Assembly: GCA_964526645.1 (NCBI GenBank)
Contig: CAZGJN010000018.1
Location: 1 to 64,000 of the forward strand
Reading direction: 5' to 3'
Length of the DNA: 64,000 nucleotides
Source: JADJNW01 sp964526645
GTDB lineage: Bacteria; Bacteroidota; Bacteroidia; Chitinophagales; Saprospiraceae
Shown: positions 37,254 to 46,743 of the stretch, one piece after another
Position numbering within the stretch: the stretch's first letter is position 1
Layout: each line of letters opens with the position of its first letter
Made by a program: the position numbers and the translations under genes
Notes under the pieces: generated by a model
Databases searched by the model: none
Seen by the model: only the letters and a program-made list of their open reading frames with translations
Told to the model about the DNA's origin: nothing

Positions 37254-37306
37254 AGTGTGCGAATCTGTATTTCAACGCCTCTAAGATACTACCCAAAAGA
37301 GTTTTT

Positions 37307-38725
37307 TCATTTGCCCTTGCCCTGTAAAAGTACCAAAACCGTGTAAAACATAATTTTAAAGTCCAATGCAATGGACATGTTTTCAATGTAGAGAATATCA
37401 AACTTCAGGCGTTGCAGCATTTGCTCCACATTGGAGGCATAGCCATATTTCACCTGCCCCCAGGAAGTGATGCCGGGGCGTACCTTGAGCAAATGCTTGT
37501 AATGCGGCGCCTGCTGGCTGATGAGGTCTATGTAATACTGGCGTTCGGGGCGCGGACCAACGATACTCATATCCCCCTTCAAAACATTCCAAAACTGAGG
37601 CAACTCGTCCAGCCGCCATTTGCGCATCACCGCCCCCCAGGGCGTGCAGCGGGGGTCGCTATCGTACGACAATTGCGGGCCAGTTTTTTCGGCATCGGTG
37701 TGCATGGATCGAAATTTGTAGATGTAAAAAGGCTTGCCATTCAAGCCAATGCGTTCTTGTTTGAAAAAAATAGGCCCCTTGGAGGATAGTTTTACTCGCA
37801 AGGCTATATAGGCATACAGCGGCGATAGTACTATCAGCATCAGTGCCGAGGCGCTAATGTCCATGAGGCGTTTTAGTAATCGTTGCCACTTCGGCATCAG
37901 TTCCTGCCGAATTTCGATCAGCACAGCGCCAAAGACGTGATTCATTTTTACCGTACCAAGCAAAATATCATACATATCCGGTATGATTTTTACCAGCACT
38001 TGCTTATCAAAATCAAAAAGAATATTCAAAATTTGCTTTAGGCGATTGTGCTCTGAGGTTTCGATTGCCACGATCGCTTCTTCCACATGTTGATTCTGAA
38101 TGATATTGGACAGCTCTTCTATTTTTCCCAGCTTGGGTAGGTAGCCCGCCAGTTCGTTTTTGCTTTTGCCATTGGTATCAATAAATCCAAGAAATTTATA
38201 GCCCAAGCCTTTTTTCCTATTAAAAATATCGTTGTACAAATCCACGGCATTTTGATTGCCACCGATGATAATGGTATTGTAATACACAGCCCCTTTTTTC
38301 AACCTTGCGCTGGCGCGGGTAAGAAGCACCATGCGTACTGTCGCGGTAAGTACAAAATGCCATAAAAACAGCACAAAAAAAGACTGATAGTAAGTCGTGT
38401 AGTCATTTACAAAATCATCGAGGATGAGGGTGAAGAACAAAAAAATCACACCAAAAAAGCTGAGGAAAAACGTTCGGGTGAAAGTAGCTACCCTTGAGAG
38501 GCGATAAATGTCTTTGTACTGATCAAAAATAGAATAAAATAAAACCCAACCGATCGGGATCAAGCCAATGCCATACCAAAACTTTGCATCAGTAAGGATT
38601 TGCCCAGTTATATCCCAACCTTCTATATCTTTCCGATAGATAAAAAAACAGGCCCAAGCAATCAGCGCGGTACAAAAATCAGCCAGCTTGTACAAAAAAG
38701 TGTGTAGCTGGCGCTTTCGGATCAT
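37307..38725 (-). CDS. Polyprenyl-phosphate sugar-1-phosphate transferase (initiating)
   Basis: A 472-residue protein from the ATG at 38725. A longer frame to 38800 would overlap the upstream lipoprotein gene by 34 bp and start with a hydrophilic leader. The N-terminal half has four or five helices and a Rossmann-like segment (IIIGGNQNAVDLYND). The C-terminal ~200 residues form the bacterial sugar transferase domain with a further helix, KFRSMHTDAEKTGPQL, and DELPQFWNVLKGDMSIVGPR. It links the first sugar phosphate to undecaprenyl phosphate to start a capsule, exopolysaccharide or O-antigen unit. The specific sugar is not readable. It follows the lipoprotein gene. Confidence 0.92.
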   Translation of the reverse strand: MIRKRQLHTFLYKLADFCTALIAWACFFIYRKDIEGWDITGQILTDAKFWYGIGLIPIGWVLFYSIFDQYKDIYRLSRVATFTRTFFLSFFGVIFLFFTLILDDFVNDYTTYYQSFFVLFLWHFVLTATVRMVLLTRASARLKKGAVYYNTIIIGGNQNAVDLYNDIFNRKKGLGYKFLGFIDTNGKSKNELAGYLPKLGKIEELSNIIQNQHVEEAIVAIETSEHNRLKQILNILFDFDKQVLVKIIPDMYDILLGTVKMNHVFGAVLIEIRQELMPKWQRLLKRLMDISASALMLIVLSPLYAYIALRVKLSSKGPIFFKQERIGLNGKPFYIYKFRSMHTDAEKTGPQLSYDSDPRCTPWGAVMRKWRLDELPQFWNVLKGDMSIVGPRPERQYYIDLISQQAPHYKHLLKVRPGITSWGQVKYGYASNVEQMLQRLKFDILYIENMSIALDFKIMFYTVLVLLQGKGK

Positions 38726-38766
38726 TCGTTGGCTGGCTTCGCTTTGTTGTTTTGCCAAAGCAGAAG

Positions 38767-39648
38767 TCAAAAACGAACCAGCTTGATGTTGTCTAACCAT
38801 ATACTGGCACTATTTTGGGTGAATACGCCATTTTGATTGGGTAGTACCGACTGAAAAGCAATCTGAAATTCCGAATAGATACTACCGATCAATAGGCTAC
38901 TCAGATTAAAGTAAATTTTATTCCATTCGTTGCTTGGCAAAAAACCAGGATCATAGAGTGGCACACCGGTGGCAGCGCCCTCTGGGTAGCCGATTAGCCC
39001 AAAAATGACAGGCACCTCCGATTTGTAATTAACCTCCAGGTACACCAATCCGCCTTTTGCTTTGAGGTCTTCAAAGCGGATGTTGGTAGCAAGCTCAAGG
39101 ATGGGATTATTCGTATCCATTCTGATCCAGGCAGCGTTGCCTTCAAAGGCACCCTCGCGGGTGATTTGAATCCGATTGAAATTATTACCAGTTCTTAAAT
39201 CCTGGAAAAGGTGGCTTTCTTGTTCAAAAGGTTCGATAAAAGAAAAGCGGGCATTATCGCGGTAAGTAGTCACTGGGCGGATCGTATCCACCACATTGGG
39301 CTTCAGGTTGCGTTTGATTTCAAAAGGCTTGTAAAATGGGTAAATCTCTGGGGTAGCATTGATACCATTGTCTTTGATACCTGCTTCCAGGATAATCGTT
39401 TGCTCGCCTTCTGCCAAAATAGGAATCAGCGCCGGTAGTGTATAAACCCCCAGAAAATTACCATTCACACTAAGCCAAACATCCGTAATTTTATTGGAAT
39501 TCGTACCCTGACCCGCTGTGGTGGTTAATTGAAAATCAGGCACATAGATGTATGCGGGAATACTTTCTTCCGGATTGACCAAATCGCAGGTAGAAAGGCA
39601 AAGCACAACACCAACCGCCAAGAGCAGTGTGTAAAATTTTTTTATCAT
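38767..39648 (-). CDS. Cell-envelope lipoprotein, possible carbohydrate-binding fold
   Basis: A 293-residue protein from the ATG at 39648 (an earlier TTG is rejected). Its signal ends at a lipobox-like CLSTC (Cys near residue 21). The mature part starts with an extended region, then a beta-rich stretch (SVNGNFLGVYTLPALI). The second half (from about 130, FSFIEPFEQES to WLDNIKLVRF) has the layout of a jelly-roll or CBM-like domain with Trp/Phe-rich strands. The position between a Gfo/Idh/MocA oxidoreductase and an initiating sugar transferase suggests a role in glycan handling. No enzyme motif was found. Confidence 0.7.
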   Translation of the reverse strand: MIKKFYTLLLAVGVVLCLSTCDLVNPEESIPAYIYVPDFQLTTTAGQGTNSNKITDVWLSVNGNFLGVYTLPALIPILAEGEQTIILEAGIKDNGINATPEIYPFYKPFEIKRNLKPNVVDTIRPVTTYRDNARFSFIEPFEQESHLFQDLRTGNNFNRIQITREGAFEGNAAWIRMDTNNPILELATNIRFEDLKAKGGLVYLEVNYKSEVPVIFGLIGYPEGAATGVPLYDPGFLPSNEWNKIYFNLSSLLIGSIYSEFQIAFQSVLPNQNGVFTQNSASIWLDNIKLVRF

Positions 39649-39742
39649 GCCGTACAAATTAATTCGCCAAAACGAATTAAAAAATTTCGATTCTAATTGA
39701 TAATCAAAGATTTACTAAAATTAAAATTCAGCAAATCCATCT

Positions 39743-40735
39743 TTAAATCAGCACACTTCCCCTTCGCTCAATTTCACGGATGATTTGGTGCGCCAGTTTT
39801 AGCGCTTTATAACCATCTTCTATGCTCACTTTGGGTCTTACATCCTGAATGATGCTCTGTGCCAGCGTTTCCAACTCCATTTTAATGGCATTCACTTGCT
39901 CAATTTCAGGCGTGTAAATTTGAATCAATTTTTTTCCGCTGCTGGTCTCCAATTCCATCAGATTATCGTCATTCGGCACATTAGGACCATCCTTTTCGTA
40001 TAAACGTACAATTTGCGCTTGTTTGTCTAAAAAATCGAGACTTATGTAAGCATCTTTTTGAAAAAGGCGCACTTTTCGCATTTGCTTGAGTGAAATCCGG
40101 CTGGCGGTCAGGTTGGCTACACAGCCATTATCAAATTCTATACGAGCATTGGCGATATCTGGATTTTCACTGACTACTGCTACACCGCTGGCGCTTACAA
40201 AACTGACATTTGCGTTGACCATGCTGAGCACAATGTCGAGGTCGTGTATCATCAAATCAAGAATAACCGACACATCTGTGCCGCGTGGATTGAAGGCTGC
40301 CAGGCGGTGCGCTTCGATGAACATAGGTGCCAGCTGCATGTCTTCCAGCGCCAACAAGGCTGGATTGAAGCGTTCTACATGCCCTACCTGTATTTTTACC
40401 GGATGTTTCTCATGGAGTAGGAGCAGGGCTTCGGCTTCTTCGAGCGTGCGCGTTAGCGGTTTTTCTATAAAAATATGTTTTCCGGCTTGAATAGCTAGCG
40501 CCGCCAGCTCAAAATGGGTGGTAGTGGGCGTTACAATATCCACAATATCCACGGCTTGCAGCAGGTCTTCTATTCGCTCAAATCGCGGAATCTGGTAAGT
40601 CTCAATCGCTTGGCGGGCATTTTTATCATCGGGGTCATAAAAACCAACTAATTCAAAGATTTCAGGCGCTAACTGGATACACTTCAGGTGTATTTTACCA
40701 AGATGACCTACCCCTAAAACCCCGATTTTGAGCAT
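39743..40735 (-). CDS. Gfo/Idh/MocA family oxidoreductase
   Basis: A 330-residue protein from the ATG at 40735 (a GTG start 36 bp upstream is unlikely). Rossmann motif GVLGVGHLG is at the N-terminus, then the conserved EKP (IFIEKPL) that binds the substrate and cofactor, and GHVERFNPA, a feature shared with sugar-nucleotide dehydrogenases such as WlbA-like enzymes. It probably oxidises or reduces a UDP-sugar used by the downstream glycan genes; the exact substrate is inferred. It is the first gene of the minus-strand unit. Confidence 0.85.
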   Translation of the reverse strand: MLKIGVLGVGHLGKIHLKCIQLAPEIFELVGFYDPDDKNARQAIETYQIPRFERIEDLLQAVDIVDIVTPTTTHFELAALAIQAGKHIFIEKPLTRTLEEAEALLLLHEKHPVKIQVGHVERFNPALLALEDMQLAPMFIEAHRLAAFNPRGTDVSVILDLMIHDLDIVLSMVNANVSFVSASGVAVVSENPDIANARIEFDNGCVANLTASRISLKQMRKVRLFQKDAYISLDFLDKQAQIVRLYEKDGPNVPNDDNLMELETSSGKKLIQIYTPEIEQVNAIKMELETLAQSIIQDVRPKVSIEDGYKALKLAHQIIREIERRGSVLI

Positions 40736-40911
40736 ATTGAGAAGATTTTGAGCAAAACGGTATACAAACACAAACCCTCGACAAATGTAAAAGAAAAAAG
40801 TGGAAATTTGCTCGCTTTCGTGGATTTTGGTTAGCGTGTAAAATTCCTTTTTGGAAATGCTTGATTATTTGTATCTTACGACGCATTATTTCACCCAAAA
40901 ACAGCCTGGCC

Positions 40912-41553
40912 ATGAAAATGCCTTCACGCTTTCTTGTTGTTTTGACAATCAGCGCCTTATCTTTTAGCAATTGTACGAGTGCCAACAAAGAAAAACAAAC
41001 AGAAGCAACCAACTCGGATAGTAAGGCCGCTGACAAGAACAGCGACGATGCCGTGGATACCCCTGGAGAAGCATTGGACAAAGCGCTGGAATCCATCAGC
41101 GACAAAACGGAAACCAAAGAGGTCGTAGATTTTCAAAAATTAAAGGAATTGATGCCGGATAAAGTCCTGGGCTTATCGCGCAGTGATCTGAGTGGGCAAA
41201 AAACGGGCTTGTCGGGTTTCAACATGTCCATAGCAGAAGCAAAATACAGCGGCGATAGCAAAGACGTTCAAATCAGCATCATAGACGCAGGTGGTTCTAC
41301 GCTGGCGCTTTCTGGCCTGGCGATTTGGGCAAATACAGAAATGGAAAGAGAATCGGATGAGGGATACGAACGCACCACTAAAATCAAGGGTTACAAAGGG
41401 TTTGAAAAATATGATAAAAATAATAAATCCGGGCAATTGAGCTTGTTGGTTGAAAATCGCTTTATCATCACGATACAAGTAAATGGCTTGAATGAAGGTG
41501 ATCCGCGCCAGGTGCTGGATAAAATAGATTTAGGCAAGCTGAAAAGGCTGTGA
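40912..41553 (+). CDS. Lipoprotein of unknown function
   Basis: A 213-residue protein from the ATG at 40912 (the longer frame begins at 40861 with a non-signal leader). The signal ends at FSNC (Cys ~20), then comes a ~45-residue acidic, Ser/Asp-rich linker (KAADKNSDDAVD) and a ~150-residue alpha/beta domain (ELMPDKVLGLSRSD ... VQISIIDAGGS). The C-terminal domain has a repeated Lys-Gly-Tyr-Lys-Gly segment. The family was not recognised. Convergent with the next gene, 5 bp between stops. Confidence 0.7.
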   Translation: MKMPSRFLVVLTISALSFSNCTSANKEKQTEATNSDSKAADKNSDDAVDTPGEALDKALESISDKTETKEVVDFQKLKELMPDKVLGLSRSDLSGQKTGLSGFNMSIAEAKYSGDSKDVQISIIDAGGSTLALSGLAIWANTEMERESDEGYERTTKIKGYKGFEKYDKNNKSGQLSLLVENRFIITIQVNGLNEGDPRQVLDKIDLGKLKRL

Positions 41554-41558
41554 AGGGC

Positions 41559-41963
41559 TCATTCCTGTGTTTCTGTGATTGCCTGTTGCTTTTTTTTTCG
41601 ATCCAGTACGCGGTGAAATTTGAGGAGGTGCTCGGGGTCTGCTTCATTAAAAATACACAAAATCAGCGTATTTCGCTTTCTACCGTCCAATGGAAATAAA
41701 ATCTTGATCGGGTTATGTTTATAGCCATTATCTTCAAAAAGCAGAATCTGCCGATTGCGGGTTGGTACTTTGAATAACAACAACTCTTGCGCATCCCGCG
41801 GCAGGGGCACATCCGCATAACCTTCTTCTTTCAGAAATTGCCGAATCATGCTGTAGCTATGCTCCAGGCTCGATCCCGCGAAAACCGTGCGGTATTCGTA
41901 TCCGTCGCTCTCACCGCCAAGATACGCTGTGCCTTCAGGTGGAAACACTTCTCGCAGAGGCAT
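41559..41963 (-). CDS. Small soluble protein, unknown function
   Basis: A 134-residue protein from the ATG at 41963; a TTG start further out was rejected. It is alpha/beta with a conserved-looking core (RTVFAGSSLEHSYSMIRQFL and HNPIKILFPLDGR). No signal or membrane segment is present in the chosen form. It may be a regulatory or metabolic accessory protein. Nothing in the neighbourhood indicates a role. Upstream lies the 14-bp tandem repeat region. Confidence 0.6.
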   Translation of the reverse strand: MPLREVFPPEGTAYLGGESDGYEYRTVFAGSSLEHSYSMIRQFLKEEGYADVPLPRDAQELLLFKVPTRNRQILLFEDNGYKHNPIKILFPLDGRKRNTLILCIFNEADPEHLLKFHRVLDRKKKQQAITETQE

Positions 41964-42362
41964 TTTTTTCAAATTGATGATGATAAATGGATAAAACCCT
42001 ACACACAACAAAAAATACAAGGCTTAAGATGAAATTATCCCGCTATTTGATGGGACGAGTTTTGCCCCCATCTGCGGCTAATTACCTAAAACCTGATCAC
42101 TTAAAAACCCAGCAAAATCAATCCATTATAAACCATTGATCATGTACCATTGATCATGTACCATTGATCATGTACCATTGATCATGTACCATTGATCATG
42201 TACTATTGATCATGTACTATTGACTGAACACTGGCATTAATAATTCGGACTATTGTCCAAATCCGCTCATTTCCCTATTACATTGAGAATACCCGCAAAT
42301 TTATCAAACTTTTTGTTTTGTTCGCTATGGATTGAATTTCAGCAGCACAAATTTCCTATCTT
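41964..42362. other. 399-bp intergenic region holding a 14-bp tandem repeat
   Basis: The space between the divergent genes at 41963 and 42363 contains no gene. Its main content is the tandem repeat at 42132-42224. A TATTTTTTG word (42005-42013 on the complementary strand) resembles a -7 box for the minus gene but has one extra T. Confidence 0.6.
42132..42224. repeat. 14-bp tandem repeat, six full copies
   Basis: Five exact copies of ACCATTGATCATGT (42132-42201), a sixth with one change (ACTATTGATCATGT, 42202-42215) and a partial seventh (to 42224). Each unit holds the palindrome TGATCA. The unit length is not a multiple of three and there is no gene over it. No unique spacers separate the units, so this is not CRISPR. 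Confidence 0.9.
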
Positions 42363-43466
42363 GTGGGCGAAAAAATCAAATTATTGTTGAAAACCAAAGC
42401 TGAGCATCAATTATCTCTTTTTCAGTCAGATACAGCTGATTGGCTGGATACCGAGCAGCCGCTTTTCAAAATACGGCGGGAGGGGCGGTACGGTTTTATC
42501 AAGGCTTCAGGAGAGGAGCGGATTCCGCCGCAGTTTTTGGAAGTGGAGGATTTTTACAATGGTTTTTCGAGGGTACTGTTGAATGATAAACTGGTGCCGA
42601 TGGATGTGCTGGGGCGTTTATTGATCAAGCGCTTGTACAACTTTGTAGGGTACTTCGAGCAGGGCTTGGCAAGGGTGCAACTGGTGCGCCGCTGGGGCTT
42701 CATAGACCAACAAGGCGATTTGGTTATCGAAACGCGATTTGACGAAGCGCAGGATTTTAGCGAAGGCTTGGCTCCCGTGAAGCTTGGTAGGCACTGGGGC
42801 TATATCAACCTCGCCGGAGAGATCGCGATACCACCTCGATACGAGCGCGCTGGGGCATTTAGCGAGGGCTTGGCGGCAGTGACGGAAGCGGCGGTGTCCT
42901 TTTTTATTGATACACAAGGAACGGCAGTGATTCCCATACCTTTCGACTGGAGTTTGCCTTTTCAAAAAGGAATAGCGGTGGTCGTTCGCCATCAGAAGTG
43001 GGGTTTGATGACTCGATACGAAGAAATACTTTGTGAACCAGCTTTTGACATCAAAGAAAATGAGCCTTTCGGCGAATTTGCCGACGAAATGGCGGTGGTC
43101 ATAAAACAAAATCACTACGGCTTCATTAACCAAGAGGGACAGATAATTGTGCCGCCTCAATACCTGTTTGCAGGTGATTTTTCAGAAGGGCTTGCGCCGG
43201 TGCAATCGGCTGAAGGCTTCGGATTTATTGACAAAAAAGGGAAAACGATCCTTCCTTTTCAATTTGAAAATGCAGGCATTTTTTCGGAAGGTTTAGCGCC
43301 CGTGCAGCTCAATAGAAAATGGGGGTTTTTGGATCGGAAAGGGCATTTGGTTATCAATCCGCAGTTTGATGCGGTGCTACCTTTTCGGGATGGCTTGGCA
43401 TGGGCGGAAGTGGATGGAAAATGGCGGTACATCAACCCGAAAGGGGATGTGGTATGGAAAGAATAG
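42363..43466 (+). CDS. WG-repeat protein
   Basis: A 367-residue protein made of about eight WG (KWG) repeats of ~45 residues with the pattern W/Y-G-F/Y-I-x-x-x-G-x-I-x-x-P-x-F-x-x-A-x-x-F-S-E-G-L-A-x-V (for example RRWGFIDQQGDLV and YGFINQEGQIIVPPQY). The start is a GTG at 42363, overlapping a TATCTTGTG word resembling a -7 box, so a slightly later start is possible. There is no signal peptide. The family has no assigned biochemical activity. It is convergent with psd (16 bp). Confidence 0.8.
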   Translation: MGEKIKLLLKTKAEHQLSLFQSDTADWLDTEQPLFKIRREGRYGFIKASGEERIPPQFLEVEDFYNGFSRVLLNDKLVPMDVLGRLLIKRLYNFVGYFEQGLARVQLVRRWGFIDQQGDLVIETRFDEAQDFSEGLAPVKLGRHWGYINLAGEIAIPPRYERAGAFSEGLAAVTEAAVSFFIDTQGTAVIPIPFDWSLPFQKGIAVVVRHQKWGLMTRYEEILCEPAFDIKENEPFGEFADEMAVVIKQNHYGFINQEGQIIVPPQYLFAGDFSEGLAPVQSAEGFGFIDKKGKTILPFQFENAGIFSEGLAPVQLNRKWGFLDRKGHLVINPQFDAVLPFRDGLAWAEVDGKWRYINPKGDVVWKE

Positions 43467-43482
43467 CGCTTGCGATATTTCA

Positions 43483-44133
43483 TCACAACCGAGCGATCAA
43501 ATCCAGATTTCCCTTTACTTTCTGCCCAACTTTGGTTTCGATCTTTGCCTCCAAAGGCAAAAAAATGTCCACCCTTGAACCAAAACGAATAAAGCCCATG
43601 TCTGTGCCTTGCTTCACTTGTTGCCCTACCTCCAGGTAGTTGATGATGCGCCGCGCCATCGCACCAGCAATCTGCCGGAGGAGAATATCCGTTTTGCCAT
43701 TGTTTAATACGACCGTCATTCGCTCATTTTCAGAAGAAGACTTAGGGTGCCAGGCGACCAAATACTTCCCCGGATGATATTTTTTGTATTGTACCTTGCC
43801 ACTCAAGGGATTGCGGTTGACATGAACATTCAATGGCGACATAAAAATGGACACTTGCAGCCTTTTATCCCTAAAATATTCAGGCTCTTCTACTTCTTCT
43901 ATCACTACTACTTGGCCATCAGCTGGGGCATACACGAGGTTATTATCCAACACAGGAACGATCCTTTGTGGATGGCGAAAAAACTGGATGACAAAGAACA
44001 AACCAAGGGCAAGCGGCGCTACCACCAGCCAAAACCAGGGCCTCGGCACCACTATCACAGCTACCGCCAATAGAATGGCAAAAACGCTTACTGCAATTGT
44101 AATGATGAAATAACCTTCTCGATGGATACGCAT
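43483..44133 (-). CDS. psd: Phosphatidylserine decarboxylase family protein
   Basis: A 216-residue protein of the short, Psd-A type. Two membrane segments (about 9-30 and 34-50) are followed by the catalytic domain with PADGQVV, VSIFMSPLNVHVNR, and FGSRVDIF, where the Gly-Ser bond is the self-cleavage site that forms the pyruvoyl group. It converts phosphatidylserine to phosphatidylethanolamine. It is the last gene of the unit CPBP-cdsA-psd, 25 bp after cdsA. Confidence 0.93.
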   Translation of the reverse strand: MRIHREGYFIITIAVSVFAILLAVAVIVVPRPWFWLVVAPLALGLFFVIQFFRHPQRIVPVLDNNLVYAPADGQVVVIEEVEEPEYFRDKRLQVSIFMSPLNVHVNRNPLSGKVQYKKYHPGKYLVAWHPKSSSENERMTVVLNNGKTDILLRQIAGAMARRIINYLEVGQQVKQGTDMGFIRFGSRVDIFLPLEAKIETKVGQKVKGNLDLIARL

Positions 44134-44158
44134 ACTGGAGCGTTTAAGTGCAATGAAT

Positions 44159-44971
44159 TTATCGGATTAAAAGTAAATAAGCTGCAATAAAAGGCAGTAA
44201 AAAAATAAAGGCATCGAAGCGATCCAATAACCCACCGTGCCCCGGCAAAAGATTACCAGAATCCTTGATTTGTACACTTCGCTTAAACATGGACTCCACC
44301 AGATCGCCCAAAGCGCCAAACACCCCCACAATAATCGCCAACACCATCCAGTTGAAATGGCTCAGATCATTAAATAAAAAACCCATGCCAATACCGGCAA
44401 GCAAGGTAAAACCGGCGCCTGCTAGGGTGCCTTCCCAGGTTTTTTTCGGTGAAATCCGAGGCAACAAAGGGCTTTTTCCGATTTTTGAACCAAACAAATA
44501 AGCGGCGGTGTCATTCGCCCAATTGAGCAGCAACAGACCGCACACCACATTGGGCTGATAGCCGTCATCAAGTGCAATCCACTCCAGCAGCGTAAAAGGA
44601 ATACCAATGTAAATGATTCCCAAAACGGCAGAAGCTATGTGAATGAACGGTTTTTCGGAAGCAGAAAATAATTCGTACAAAAAAAACAGGAAAATAATCG
44701 GCAAAAACAAGAGCAGAATCGCTATCAGCGAAGCGGTTTCTGCATCAATCGTGGTGAGCTGGTACACCGCCACGATGATGTAGGGTGTTAAGCCCAGTAC
44801 CAGACTGATAAGGCGGCGTGTAAGTCCCGTCATTAAAGCAATTTTGTAAAACTCCCAAAGGCAGGCGGCTGTTATAAGGCCAAACACCAACACAAAGGTA
44901 TAAGGGCTGAGATAGATACTCAGCAGCATCGTCAAAACAAAAATGATCGCTGTGTAAACCCGACTGCGCAT
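44159..44971 (-). CDS. cdsA: Phosphatidate cytidylyltransferase
   Basis: A 270-residue polytopic protein with about seven helices. The C-terminal signature SPKKTWEG ... GHGGLLDRFDAFIF is intact. It makes CDP-diacylglycerol, the precursor used by phosphatidylserine synthase and so linked to psd next door. It starts 7 bp after the CPBP gene stop, indicating an operon. Confidence 0.95.
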   Translation of the reverse strand: MRSRVYTAIIFVLTMLLSIYLSPYTFVLVFGLITAACLWEFYKIALMTGLTRRLISLVLGLTPYIIVAVYQLTTIDAETASLIAILLLFLPIIFLFFLYELFSASEKPFIHIASAVLGIIYIGIPFTLLEWIALDDGYQPNVVCGLLLLNWANDTAAYLFGSKIGKSPLLPRISPKKTWEGTLAGAGFTLLAGIGMGFLFNDLSHFNWMVLAIIVGVFGALGDLVESMFKRSVQIKDSGNLLPGHGGLLDRFDAFIFLLPFIAAYLLLIR

Positions 44972-44978
44972 GAGCTAT

Positions 44979-45920
44979 TTACAATTTATCATTTTCTGTA
45001 ATTCGTGTGCGATTTCGTAGCCAAAGATAATAACCAATTCCGATAGTTAGCACCAAGGAGATCAAAGTACTGCCCCAGTGCGCCTGATTGGCTTCATCCA
45101 AGTCCATTTTTTTCAACTGTTCTGCGGCGAAATATTGAGCCACTACCTGTATGCCATTGATGACAAAATGAGCCAAGATGGGTACCCACAAATTGCGCGT
45201 CCAGAAAAAAGTATAACCCAGCACGGCACCCAGCGCCAAGCGCGGCAAAAATCCCTGAAATTGCATGTGGATGGCACTAAAAACAATGGCTGTAATCCAA
45301 ACGGCAAGATGCCCGTTTTTGGTTATTTTTTCAAACTGCTGCTGTACGATACCCCTGAAAACCAGCTCTTCGCCCAATGCAGGAAGCACTGCCATGACTA
45401 CCAAATTCAGCAATAACTCAGCCGGGGATTGCATCACAAGCAGGCTTTTTATCATACCTTCCGCTGCTGTTTCCATCTGTACGATCCAGTCTGGGAGTGG
45501 TATTTGCTTATTCAACCAGTACGTAAACTGCGCCAAAGGAAAAGAAACCAGGATGAAAAAGATCCCCAAAATAAGGTTGTAAATCGGTGGATGTTGCTCC
45601 AGTTTTAGAAAAGCCAGCCATTGGCGACGAGACAACAGCATCGCTACGATCAAGGCCGGTACCGTAAAAGCAAAAAAATGGCTGATTATATTAGTAATCC
45701 TCGCAAAGTCTCGGATGTGGCGAGGGCTATTTTCATCCAGATCGCTCAATGCTGCGCCGAGTTCTAATCCCACCCAGCTACTATAGGCATACACCAAAGC
45801 TCCGCCGATTAAAACACCCATAAAAGCAGCCAGTATGAGCATCGCCAGTATGACCATCGGGGGCATTTGCGGCTTGGGCAAGGGCGCAATATTTTCAGTC
45901 GAATGATCTAATCCATCCAT
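44979..45920 (-). CDS. CPBP family intramembrane metalloprotease
   Basis: A 313-residue polytopic protein, about eight helices, with the CAAX/CPBP motifs: EELVFRG (EExxxR), the H of AIHMQFQGFL, and HFVING near the C-terminus. It likely cuts or processes membrane proteins; substrates unknown. It is the first gene of the cdsA-psd unit, divergent from pdxJ. Confidence 0.88.
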   Translation of the reverse strand: MDGLDHSTENIAPLPKPQMPPMVILAMLILAAFMGVLIGGALVYAYSSWVGLELGAALSDLDENSPRHIRDFARITNIISHFFAFTVPALIVAMLLSRRQWLAFLKLEQHPPIYNLILGIFFILVSFPLAQFTYWLNKQIPLPDWIVQMETAAEGMIKSLLVMQSPAELLLNLVVMAVLPALGEELVFRGIVQQQFEKITKNGHLAVWITAIVFSAIHMQFQGFLPRLALGAVLGYTFFWTRNLWVPILAHFVINGIQVVAQYFAAEQLKKMDLDEANQAHWGSTLISLVLTIGIGYYLWLRNRTRITENDKL

Positions 45921-45932
45921 ACAACTTGTTTT

Positions 45933-45963
45933 TTGGTAAATTTAAACCGAATTTTCATTTTTG
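45933..45963 (+). promoter_or_regulatory. Probable promoter of pdxJ
   Basis: TTG at 45933-45935, a 20-bp spacer and CATTTTTG at 45956-45963, one mismatch from TAnnTTTG. Confidence 0.4.
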
Positions 45964-46026
45964 CAATTTCCAAATGTGGTTGCATCAAGGTCACTTTATC
46001 ATTACTTCGTCAAATTATACCAAATA

Positions 46027-46743
46027 ATGAATACCAGGCTCAGTGTCAATATCAATAAAGTAGCGCTTATCCGTAATTCGAGGGGAGGAAACCTGCCCGA
46101 TATACTCCAAGTGGCAAAAGATTGTGAACATTTTGGGGCACAAGGCATCACGGTACACCCGCGCCCCGACGAGCGCCATATTCGCTATGCCGATGTGCCT
46201 GCTTTGAAAAAAATAGTAACGACTGAATTTAATATTGAAGGCAATCCTACACCCGATTTTATGAAATTGGTACTGGACACGCGGCCACGCCAATGCACGC
46301 TTGTTCCGGACGCGCCTGGCGCGCTCACTTCTGATCAGGGTTGGGATACCATCACGCATCAAGATTTTTTGACAGATGTAGTTGCTCAACTGCAAGAAGC
46401 GGGCATAAGGGTTTCCATTTTTGTTGATCCAGTAGAAAAATTTGTAGAAGGTGCAAAAAGCACGGGAGCTGATCGGATTGAGTTTTACACAGGGCACTAT
46501 GCGCACGAATTTTTATCGAATCCTGCCAAAGCGGCGGCAGCACATACACGTTGCGCGAAGCTGGCAAACGAAATCGGGATTGGCATCAATGCCGGGCATG
46601 ACCTGAATTTACAAAACTTGAAATACTATAAAGATGCTGTTCCTGGATTGTTGGAAGTATCCATTGGGCACGCTTTAATTTGCGATGCCCTTTATTTCGG
46701 CTTACAAAATACAATTCAACTCTATCTCAGGCAGCTAATTTAA
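46027..46743 (+). CDS. pdxJ: Pyridoxine 5'-phosphate synthase
   Basis: A 238-residue protein from the ATG at 46027; an open frame continues to 45961 but overlaps the predicted promoter and has no homology-like content. Motifs: LSVNINKVALIRNSRGG, GITVHPRPDERHIR and the GINAGHDLN loop. It makes pyridoxine 5'-phosphate (a B6 vitamer). Length is normal. Confidence 0.95.
   Translation: MNTRLSVNINKVALIRNSRGGNLPDILQVAKDCEHFGAQGITVHPRPDERHIRYADVPALKKIVTTEFNIEGNPTPDFMKLVLDTRPRQCTLVPDAPGALTSDQGWDTITHQDFLTDVVAQLQEAGIRVSIFVDPVEKFVEGAKSTGADRIEFYTGHYAHEFLSNPAKAAAAHTRCAKLANEIGIGINAGHDLNLQNLKYYKDAVPGLLEVSIGHALICDALYFGLQNTIQLYLRQLI

Noticed and set aside
42132..42224. CRISPR array
   Set aside because: The repeats are directly joined with no spacers and no cas genes are present.
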